A stretch of DNA of 30,819 bases from Streptomyces sp. NRRL WC-3618 (GTDB lineage: Bacteria; Actinomycetota; Actinomycetes; Streptomycetales; Streptomycetaceae), in the NCBI RefSeq assembly GCF_001280005.1, contig NZ_LGDW01000008.1, positions 1 through 30,819 of the forward strand. The letters are read 5' to 3'. The stretch's first letter is position 1. Each line of letters starts with the position of its first letter. A program made the position numbers and the translations under genes. The notes beneath the pieces were generated by a model, which saw only the letters and a program-made list of their open reading frames with translations, was not told the DNA's origin and ran no database searches. Shown piece after piece: positions 25,111 to 30,819 of the stretch.

Positions 25111-25524
25111 AACGCTACGGTGGCGCCGCCGACAGGGGTGTCCTACGGCGGGGCGCCGGGTGGGCTGGGGACGGGACTGACGCCCGGGACGAAGGTCGTC
25201 CGGCACGACGAGGCCGGGGACTCCACGCACTGGGAGATCGTGGGGACAGACAATTTCGGCCGATACAGGATCAGGAACACGCTCGAGGAGGGCATCACGG
25301 GGGGTGTCCCGCAGCTCGTCTCCGGCAGCAGCCGTGCCTGGGCCACGGAGGCCCTCGCCTCCGAGACGGTCCGTCTCGACGCCACCATCCCAACGGCGGC
25401 AAAACGTCGATCTGGACCCAGATCGTGGCAATCGCGCAATGCCCGGTACCGAGCGGCAAGCAAGGGGTGGTCGAGCTTGTCATGCGATGCCGGAGGCCGA
25501 ACGGCGGGACGACCGGCTCGGTGA
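24964..25524 (+). pseudogene. Remnant of an earlier cargo gene: leader fused to a short orphan segment
   Basis: An open frame of 186 codons from an ATG at 24964, with GGAGGG upstream. Its first 49 residues are the same leader as the intact cargo gene (43 of 48 aligned residues identical: RRSQALxRESKSTSVTARPG and onward). The DUF4157 core is absent. Residues about 50-130 (GVSYGGAPGG ... HWEIVGTDNFGRYRIRNTLEEG) are a unique segment I cannot assign. The end of the frame runs out of frame through the appendage-gene remnant, so the last about 50 residues are nonsense. Compared with the intact copy, the original ATG has become ATA and a new ATG occurs two codons later. Most likely a decayed or truncated former effector; a short expressed product cannot be excluded. 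Confidence 0.7.
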
Positions 25525-25571
25525 AGTTCGCCGCCCCCACCCTCTGGCTGATCCGACTCGGCGCCAGCTGA
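25351..25571 (+). pseudogene. Truncated second copy of the appendage gene
   Basis: The block at 25351-25380 (codons for ALASETVRLD) matches 24461-24490 of the intact appendage gene. It is followed after 13 bp by a match to the gene's last 58 codons (GGKTSIWTQIVAIA ... APTLWLIRLGAS, stop at 25571). The central about 260 bp are missing and the join changes frame, so no functional product is possible. The retained C-terminal part differs from the intact gene at a modest number of residues, so it is an older duplicate or a recombined allele rather than a fresh copy. Confidence 0.85.
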
Positions 25572-25741
25572 CCGAAGAAAGGCCTGCCATGTCCATCCGC
25601 AGATCCCAGGCTCTGCAGCGCGAGTCCAAGTCGACCTCCGTGACGGCCCGCCCCGGGGCATCACACACCCCCGGGCCGCTCCCTGCCGCCTCGGGGCTCC
25701 GGCACTCCTTCGCGAACACGGAGGTTGCCCCCAGAACACAG
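25394..25741 (+). repeat. Direct repeat, copy B (appendage 3' end plus cargo leader)
   Basis: 348 bp matching 24766-25110. It covers the 3' end of the appendage remnant, the intergenic ribosome site (GAAAGG here versus GGAGGG in copy A) and the first 51 codons of the intact cargo gene, with similarity ending where the DUF4157 domain begins. Confidence 0.93.
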
Positions 25742-27199
25742 GTCCAGAGCGTGCTGGGCAGCCCGGGCCGCCCGTTGGACGAGTCACTGCGCCGGGAGAT
25801 GGAGCCCCGCCTCGGGGCCGACTTCTCCACCGTACGGATCCACTCCGACCCAGCTGCCGAACGCTCCGCAACGGCCGTCGACGCCGACGCCTACACCTCT
25901 GGCGAACACATCGTCGCCGGCCCAGGCGCTCTTGACCGGCGCACCATCGCTCATGAACTCACCCACGTCCTCCAGCAGCGCAGCGGCCCCGTGGCGGGCA
26001 CCGACCACGGCGGCGGACTGCGGGTGAGCGACCCCTCCGACCGGTTCGAACGTGAGGCGGACACCAACGCCCGGCGTGTCATGGCCGGCCCCGCTACGAC
26101 CAGGCTGCAATGGAGGCCGAGCGCCGGGGGCGGCAGGGCACCGATGATGAGTTTGTCCGGGGAGCACATCGTGCAGCGCGCGAAGGGCAAGCCGAAAAAA
26201 GATAAAAAACCCAGGCGTCGACATGTCAGTGCGGCGGGCGTAAAGCGGAGAATTGCGGCGCTGAAGCTCGTCAATGGGGGATTCAAGGGGGCCGGCAAGT
26301 GGACGAAGAAGGTTACCGCGAGAGGCTCCAGGTCGTTCAGGAATCTTCCGGACCGGCAGATCCTCCGTCACACTTCTACTCAGTTCTTCTGGTATGCCAA
26401 GAAGCGACTGGACAAGGAGGAGCAGGAGTTTCAGGCAATGTATGTGAACGAACGCATAGTCGTGGCCAGCAACTTGAATTCTTCGGCTTCCGGGATAGCT
26501 GCAAAGCTGAAGAGTGAATTCAATTCCCACATAAAAGACCCAACCAGCGAGAATCCACTGCGAAGCATGCTCTCTCAGATTTACAAGAAAGGTGACTTGC
26601 GGGGCAGGGGTGTTGCCGGAAAGTTCTCCAAGATGAATGACCCGAAAGGTTCCAGGAAGCCGCGGGACGGAGCCGAGCTCATGATTCACGGGTTGCAGCA
26701 GAGAGTTCAGGACAACCCAATCATGGAAGCGGATGAATCCTCGATCGGCGGTCTAATAAATGCCAAGGATGCAGCCGGGAAAATAATATTTCTGAAGATG
26801 GAGGGGAAATATCATGCCGAGCAGAAGCTGGTGCTCGCCCTCCGGCGATCGGGATTCGATGGTAAAGCCCATGTCTACGGGAAAAAGAGGCCTTGTGCGG
26901 CCTGCTCGGCAACTCTGGCTTATGCCGTTGCTCGAGGCGGCATGGATATCGATTTCAACCACCACGCCGGTGGATATTGGGCTACCGCGATCCAAGGATT
27001 GGTCGACCTTGCCAAGGATCTTGGAGAAGATGCCGACGGTCTCGAAAAATGGATCAATGAATGGGGTGCCGAGCTGAATCGCGAAGGTATGAACGTGGCC
27101 ATCAGGATGAAAAAGGGAGTGGATCGGCATGCGATGATGGATGGCGATGAGGGAAGTCGGGATGCTTCATATGACTCGGCCTCGGATTCGGAAGCGTAA
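25589..27199 (+). CDS. eCIS cargo toxin: DUF4157 (eCIS core) domain plus C-terminal deaminase-like domain
   Basis: 536 residues. Residues 1-51 are the duplicated leader. Residues about 57-130 are the DUF4157/eCIS-core domain (LDESLRREMEPRLGADFSTVRIHSD ... TIAHELTHVLQQ) with HELTH at 122-126, the domain known to mark and load eCIS cargo. The sequence HIVQRAKG near residue 190, followed by a very basic linker (KGKPKKDKKPRRRH), marks the join to the toxin. In the C-terminal part, H409-A-E411 and P435-C-x2-C439 are spaced as in the zinc-dependent cytidine-deaminase-like superfamily, whose members deaminate nucleobases or nucleic acids. This fits a polymorphic toxin of unknown substrate. From about 26190 the DNA is clearly AT-richer than the neighbours, a sign of acquisition by transfer. 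The start at 25589 has a weak GAAAGG site. No immunity gene follows. Confidence 0.88.
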   Translation: MSIRRSQALQRESKSTSVTARPGASHTPGPLPAASGLRHSFANTEVAPRTQVQSVLGSPGRPLDESLRREMEPRLGADFSTVRIHSDPAAERSATAVDADAYTSGEHIVAGPGALDRRTIAHELTHVLQQRSGPVAGTDHGGGLRVSDPSDRFEREADTNARRVMAGPATTRLQWRPSAGGGRAPMMSLSGEHIVQRAKGKPKKDKKPRRRHVSAAGVKRRIAALKLVNGGFKGAGKWTKKVTARGSRSFRNLPDRQILRHTSTQFFWYAKKRLDKEEQEFQAMYVNERIVVASNLNSSASGIAAKLKSEFNSHIKDPTSENPLRSMLSQIYKKGDLRGRGVAGKFSKMNDPKGSRKPRDGAELMIHGLQQRVQDNPIMEADESSIGGLINAKDAAGKIIFLKMEGKYHAEQKLVLALRRSGFDGKAHVYGKKRPCAACSATLAYAVARGGMDIDFNHHAGGYWATAIQGLVDLAKDLGEDADGLEKWINEWGAELNREGMNVAIRMKKGVDRHAMMDGDEGSRDASYDSASDSEA

Positions 27200-27208
27200 T
27201 CGGTTTAA

Positions 27209-27394
27209 TCAAAATATTAGATACTCTTTGGTGAACGGTTCTCCGCTGCAGTGCGTTCCGCTGGGCATGTCGCGCAGAGCTGCCAGGATCGCCGGGACGA
27301 GAACGTCGTGGTCGCCGGTGAGGAGGGCGGCCACGGCGTCAGGGGTGAGGTCGACGGTGAGAGCGTCGATGTGGATGGTTATGTCGTCGTCCAT
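27209..27394 (-). CDS. Small acidic protein overlapping the end of the eCIS ATPase gene
   Basis: 61 residues, ATG at 27394, overlapping the ATPase stop (27379-27381) by 16 bp, so probably translated by coupling. Sequence MDDDITIHIDALTVDLTPDAVAALL... is acidic with a likely helical centre. I do not recognise a family. The last about 12 residues (GEPFTKEYLIF) are encoded by AT-rich DNA continuous with the toxin region, so the original 3' end may have been replaced when the cargo was acquired. It is convergent with the toxin and 9 bp from its stop. A chaperone or assembly role is possible but unsupported. Confidence 0.6.
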   Translation of the reverse strand: MDDDITIHIDALTVDLTPDAVAALLTGDHDVLVPAILAALRDMPSGTHCSGEPFTKEYLIF

Positions 27395-29280
27395 CCGGTC
27401 ACCTCGGTGGTGGTGAGGGGGCGTTCGAGCTTGGCGTACTCGGTGCGGGCGGCGGCCAGCAGATGGTGCATGCGGACGGGTTCGCCGGAGTCCGCCGCGA
27501 GGTAGGCCGCGGAGAGGGCGATGGAGCTGATCGTGCCGCCGGGGACGGAGAGTTGGGCCAGGGCAGCGGGGTCCAAGCCGTCGGTGGGGGTCTCCGGGGG
27601 GAAGACCCTGCGCCAGATCTCGGTCCGGGCAGAGGCGTCCGGGAAGGTGAAGTGGACGGCGAAGCGCAGCCGCCGCAGAAAGGCCGGGTCGAGGGTGTCC
27701 TTGAGGTTGGTGGTGAGGACGGCCAGCCCCCGGTAGGCCTCGATCCGCTGGAGCAGGTAGCCGACCTCGATGTTGGCGTGCCGGTCGTGACTGTCCTTGA
27801 CCTCGCTCCGTTTGCCGAACAACGCGTCGGCCTCGTCGAAGAGCAGCACCGCGCCGCCCGCCTCGGCGGCGTCGAAGACCCCGCGCAGGTTCTTCTCGGT
27901 CTCGCCGATGTACTTGCTCACCACTTGGCTCAGGTCCACCCGGTACAGGTCTAGACGCAACTCCCCGGCGATCACCTCCGCCGCCAGGGTCTTCCCGGTG
28001 CCGCTGGGCCCCGAGAACAGTGCCGCGGTGCCGAGCCCACGACTCGTACGGGCGGCGAAGCCCCAGTCCTCCAGGACGGTGACCCGGTGCCGTACATGGG
28101 CGGTCAGCTCACGGAGGACGCGAAGCTGATGGTCGGGCAGCACCAGGTCGACCCAGCGGGCGCGGGGCTCGATCTGCTGGGCGAGGCCGTCCAGCGAGGG
28201 GCGGGCCAGCCGCCGACACGCCTCCCACAGCGCGGTGCCGGCCTCGGGCGCGGCCAGTGCCTCCGCCGCCGCAGCGTCGACCGCTTCCAGACCCAGGTCG
28301 AACTGCCCCGCTATGCGGTCGATCCAGGTCGAGAGGCCCGCCGCGGCCGGCCCGAGGGCCTCGCGCCAGACAGTCCGCATGTCGTCCGCCCGGGCCGGGC
28401 CCACCTCCACGCGGCGACCCGAGCCCGCGATCGGCTCGCGTGAGATCACGACCGTGGGGGCGTCGAGGCGGTCGGCCAGGTCGAGGGCGAGGCGGGAGCA
28501 GTCCGGGACCGTGTCGTCGACCTCGATGATCCAGGCGGCCCCGTCCAGTACGGTCTCCCGCTCGCACAGCCGCGCCAGCAGGTCCCGTTCGTCCGGGGCC
28601 TGGGGGAGGGCGGCAGCCCGTAGGCAGACGGGCGAGGCGGAGACCTGCGCACAGGCCCCGACTGCGGCCGACCTGAGGTCGGAGACCGGCCGACCGTACA
28701 GCAGGGCCGAGCCGGACTCGGGCCGGGACGACCAGTGGGCCGCGACCCGCTCGCCCGCCTCCCTCAGCGGCACAGGGAGCGGCTTCGGCTCCGGAAGTTC
28801 CACGGTGAGCGGTTGGATCCTGGGGTCGAGGTAGGCGATCCCGGTCAGGGCGTGCAGTACCCGCTCGTCGATTCGCAGGGCGCTGCTCGTCGGCGTCTCG
28901 GGGTGGGTGAGTTCGACCAGATGCCAGCGCCGCAGCGGCCCCGCCGGGGTGAGCGCGGTCCAGTGCGTGTCGGGCAGCTTCGCCAGGCCCAGGCCGAAGG
29001 ACGCCCAGGTGCGCTCCGACGCACCCTGCGCCTCCGCACAGGCACGGGCGAACTCCGTGTCCAACTCGACGCCGGCGCACATCAGCAGCAGATCCCGCTC
29101 GAATCCCGACAGCTCGAAGCCGTCCTCGATCACCTCGAGCGCCGGGGGCGCGGGCATCGCCTTTCGGAGCTCGTCACGGTGGTGGACGGCGTCCTCCAGG
29201 CCGTCCCCGCCGCTCAGCCGGAGGCGGAGCACATCGAGTACGGCCATCAGATACCGCTGGTTCGCGGTGAGCCAGTCCAC
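27379..29280 (-). CDS. eCIS AAA+ ATPase (Afp15/Pvc15-type)
   Basis: 633 residues, ATG at 29280. The C-terminal third is an AAA+ module: Walker A GPSGTGKT near residue 424, Walker B VLLFDEADALFG near 475, a sensor-1 TTNLKD, and an arginine-rich AFLRRLRFAVHF motif near 550. The N-terminal about 390 residues form the long family-specific domain (starting MDWLTANQRYLMAVLDVLRLRL, with FELSGFERDLLLMCAGVELD). Every eCIS locus of the Afp/PVC type has one; it is thought to help assembly or cargo handling. It is 6 bp downstream of the cap gene on the same strand. The length is normal and the motifs are intact. Confidence 0.92.
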   Translation of the reverse strand: MDWLTANQRYLMAVLDVLRLRLSGGDGLEDAVHHRDELRKAMPAPPALEVIEDGFELSGFERDLLLMCAGVELDTEFARACAEAQGASERTWASFGLGLAKLPDTHWTALTPAGPLRRWHLVELTHPETPTSSALRIDERVLHALTGIAYLDPRIQPLTVELPEPKPLPVPLREAGERVAAHWSSRPESGSALLYGRPVSDLRSAAVGACAQVSASPVCLRAAALPQAPDERDLLARLCERETVLDGAAWIIEVDDTVPDCSRLALDLADRLDAPTVVISREPIAGSGRRVEVGPARADDMRTVWREALGPAAAGLSTWIDRIAGQFDLGLEAVDAAAAEALAAPEAGTALWEACRRLARPSLDGLAQQIEPRARWVDLVLPDHQLRVLRELTAHVRHRVTVLEDWGFAARTSRGLGTAALFSGPSGTGKTLAAEVIAGELRLDLYRVDLSQVVSKYIGETEKNLRGVFDAAEAGGAVLLFDEADALFGKRSEVKDSHDRHANIEVGYLLQRIEAYRGLAVLTTNLKDTLDPAFLRRLRFAVHFTFPDASARTEIWRRVFPPETPTDGLDPAALAQLSVPGGTISSIALSAAYLAADSGEPVRMHHLLAAARTEYAKLERPLTTTEVTGWTTT

Positions 29281-29286
29281 GTCTGC

Positions 29287-29952
29287 TCACGCCCTCCGTG
29301 GCCGCACGTCGATCGAGGGCCGCACGTCGATCGAGCGGGTCGCGACCCGCGTGGGAGGCGTCGGCACCTCACGACCCTCGATCAGGACCGCCGTCGCCTG
29401 GTAGGCGATCGACAGTCGGTAGTTGGAATGGAAGAGCGACGACATCAGCTTGGTCGAGTCCTCGAGGTCCATCGGTTGCAGGCTGAAGCGCACCGAGTCC
29501 GGTTGATCCGCCAGGTCCGAGTGCTGCTGCCAGTCATTGGGGGTGACTGCGTCCCCCGCGAACCGCCGGATCAGTTCCGGGCTCAGCACCGGCCGGGAGG
29601 CGAGCGTGCTCACGGTGAGGCCCAGCAGCCGCTGGGGCTCCAGGGTGGATTCGTCACCAGAGAAGGTCAGCAGATAGTGCAGGTCGAGCGCCTGCCGAGG
29701 ACGCGCCACGAGTGACTGGCCATCGGAACCGCGGGTCGGCAGATCCGCCACTGTCCAGGCGCCGTTGGGGGTGACACGGTACAAGAAGACATTGATCCCC
29801 CGGGCCTGCGCATCGGTCGCCGCCAGCGACTGGGGGCGCAGCGTGGTGACCGCGGTGTTCTCCACACCGCCCAGGGAAGGGTCGGCGAGGGCCTCGACCA
29901 GCGTCCGGGTGAGTGCCGCGGTCACCATGGCCACCGCGAGGTGGTTGCTCAT
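29287..29952 (-). CDS. DUF4255 tube-terminator/cap protein (Afp16/Pvc16-type)
   Basis: 221 residues, ATG at 29952 overlapping the upstream stop by 4 bp. Typical DUF4255 text: MSNHLAVAMVTAALTRTLVEAL at the start, then INVFLYRVTPNGAWTVADLPTRGSDG, LDLHYLLTFSGDESTLEPQRLLGLTVSTLASRPVLS, and FHSNYRLSIAYQATAVLIEG. In the particle this protein caps the distal end of tube and sheath and sets or locks length. The C-terminus carries an 18-bp exact in-frame duplication (SIDVRP twice; 29300-29317 and 29318-29335). A longer frame to 30366 exists but only reads the upstream gene in a wrong frame. Confidence 0.9.
   Translation of the reverse strand: MSNHLAVAMVTAALTRTLVEALADPSLGGVENTAVTTLRPQSLAATDAQARGINVFLYRVTPNGAWTVADLPTRGSDGQSLVARPRQALDLHYLLTFSGDESTLEPQRLLGLTVSTLASRPVLSPELIRRFAGDAVTPNDWQQHSDLADQPDSVRFSLQPMDLEDSTKLMSSLFHSNYRLSIAYQATAVLIEGREVPTPPTRVATRSIDVRPSIDVRPRRA
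29300..29335. repeat. 18-bp exact tandem repeat in the cap gene
   Basis: Two perfect copies, 29300-29317 and 29318-29335, duplicate six residues (SIDVRP) near the C-terminus of the cap protein without changing the frame. Confidence 0.95.
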
Positions 29953-30819
29953 CGCGGCCCTCCTTCTTGCGTACGGCGGGCAAGATAGTCGCCCAGCGAC
30001 AGCGGTCGTGCCGCACGGTCGGGTTGCGCCCGGCGCGGCGGCCGGGGCCGGGGCTCGGCGGACCGGCCGGGCTCCGGTGTGGTCCGTACCTCCACCCGCC
30101 CGATGTTCACCGTCACCCGGGGCGGCTGCGGCGGCTGCGGCGCCTGCTCCGCAGGCCGGAACACCGGCGGTATGGCATCGCGTACGGCATCCCTGAGTGA
30201 ACGCTCCCCCGGCATGCGGGGGCCGGCGGCGACGCGGACCGAGTCGACGGATGACGTCGGCGAGCGCTCCGGTGGCGGGGCGTCGAGCGTGAGTTCTCCC
30301 GCGCGGGTCGACAGGACGACGGGAGGGTGGGATGCCGGTGGCAGCGGGGCCGGCGCGTCGGCCCACCCGGGTTCCGGCGCGGGTTGTGCGGGTGGAGGAG
30401 GCAGGATCTGCGGGACCGGGAACGTGGGGGTGGGGGTGGGGGGCGATTGTAGGCCAAAGCTCGTCTCCGGCCGCTCGGGCGACGGCTGGAACGGCGCCCC
30501 TTTCGCACCAGCAGGGGCATCCCAGGCCGCTGTGGGTGGCGGCACCGCTTCCCGTTCCGGGTCAGGTATGCCTGTTGCGAGGAATGCCGAAGGGGCGGTG
30601 GCAGTGGGAGGAACGCTCGCGGATCCCGAGGACGCGGTGGCAGTGGGAGCGGTACTCGCGGATCCCGAAAGCGTGGGGGCAGGAGCAGCAACGCTCGGGG
30701 ATCCCGAAGGCGCGGTCGCAGTGGGAGCGGTGCTCACAGACTCCGAAAGCACGGTGGCGGTGGGAGCAACGCTCGGGGATCTCAAAGGTGCGGTGGCGGT
30801 GGGAGCGTTGCTCACAGTT
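29949..30819 (-). CDS. Proline-rich repeat protein of the eCIS locus, 5' end beyond the window
   Basis: At least 290 codons; the frame is open to the right edge, and the GTG near 30815 lies inside a repeat, so the true start is probably outside. The visible N-terminal part has six imperfect 13-residue units of the form PTATAPSGSPSVA (about 30580-30815). Then comes a long Pro/Ala-rich, probably disordered stretch, and a conserved-looking C-terminal segment with PRVTVNIGRVEVRTTP and a final SLGDYLARR. That C-terminal segment resembles a short conserved motif in proteins encoded next to DUF4255 genes in actinobacterial eCIS. It overlaps the cap gene by 4 bp. The function is not known; a tether or assembly scaffold is possible. 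Confidence 0.72.
   Translation of the reverse strand, partial: TVSNAPTATAPLRSPSVAPTATVLSESVSTAPTATAPSGSPSVAAPAPTLSGSASTAPTATASSGSASVPPTATAPSAFLATGIPDPEREAVPPPTAAWDAPAGAKGAPFQPSPERPETSFGLQSPPTPTPTFPVPQILPPPPAQPAPEPGWADAPAPLPPASHPPVVLSTRAGELTLDAPPPERSPTSSVDSVRVAAGPRMPGERSLRDAVRDAIPPVFRPAEQAPQPPQPPRVTVNIGRVEVRTTPEPGRSAEPRPRPPRRAQPDRAARPLSLGDYLARRTQEGGPR
30580..30815 (-). repeat. 39-bp (13-residue) imperfect coding repeats
   Basis: About six units encoding variants of PTATAPSGSPSVA, 12-14 residues each, run into the right edge of the window. They are diverged enough not to be a recent slippage product, and they probably continue beyond the window. Confidence 0.75.

Noticed and set aside
24811..25524. 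Longer reading frame starting inside the appendage gene and running through the leader remnant
   Set aside because: Its first 50 codons are out of frame with the appendage gene; the ATG at 24964 with GGAGGG upstream is the only sensible start.
24766..25741. Insertion sequence between the two repeats
   Set aside because: No transposase, no terminal inverted repeats and no target duplication; the repeats are coding segments of known neighbours.
25952..25966. HELTH motif as evidence of an active metalloprotease
   Set aside because: HExxH is a common feature of the DUF4157 cargo domain, where proteolysis is not established, and no third ligand could be assigned. Kept as a domain marker only.

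Overview
The DNA is very GC-rich with strong third-position GC bias, has a Tat-type secretion signal and lipoprotein signals, and carries a contractile injection locus of the Streptomyces type. It most likely comes from a Streptomyces or close relative (inference from composition and gene content; no ribosomal marker lies in the window).

Left part (1-12050): an L-fucose utilisation region. A leftward operon encodes, in transcription order, a lipoprotein sugar-binding protein (start 8310), a double-domain sugar ABC ATPase, a permease, an L-fuconate dehydratase, an L-fuconolactonase, a FucU/RbsD mutarotase, a zinc alcohol dehydrogenase and an SDR dehydrogenase that leaves the window at base 1. 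A secreted modular GH29 alpha-L-fucosidase diverges from it at 8787. Together they describe release of fucose outside the cell, import, and non-phosphorylating oxidation. Two consecutive enzymes are broken as read: the dehydratase by a frameshift next to an apparent deletion, and the lactonase by an exact 20-bp tandem duplication. The route therefore looks to be decaying, unless these are assembly errors. A convergent secreted beta-propeller gene (11082-12050) closes this part and shares a terminator hairpin with the fucosidase.

Right part (12442-30819): most of an extracellular-type contractile injection system (eCIS), related to phage tails and to the Afp/PVC/Streptomyces particles. The rightward operon from 12518 encodes baseplate and spike parts in canonical order: tube/baseplate adaptor, LysM protein, gpD-like hub, gp5-like spike, PAAR-like tip, gp25, two J-like wedge proteins, a gpI-like protein with a beta-helix-like tail, a DUF6519 protein and a small appendage-like protein. 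Most junctions overlap or lie close together. Three GTGACGC repeats spaced exactly 11 bp apart precede the operon.

It ends in a cargo region (24395-27199). The segment holding the end of the appendage gene plus the start of the cargo gene is present twice about 630 bp apart. The first cargo copy is a remnant. The second is an intact 536-residue protein with the eCIS cargo domain (DUF4157, HELTH) and an AT-richer C-terminal deaminase-like toxin domain (HAE...PCxxC). I read this as the scar of a cargo swap by recombination between conserved flanks.

From the right edge a leftward set encodes a proline-rich repeat protein (incomplete), a DUF4255 cap protein, the AAA+ ATPase and a 61-residue protein that overlaps the ATPase end. 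Sheath, inner tube and tape-measure genes are not seen and are expected beyond the right edge. No tRNA, rRNA, CRISPR array or insertion sequence was recognised.
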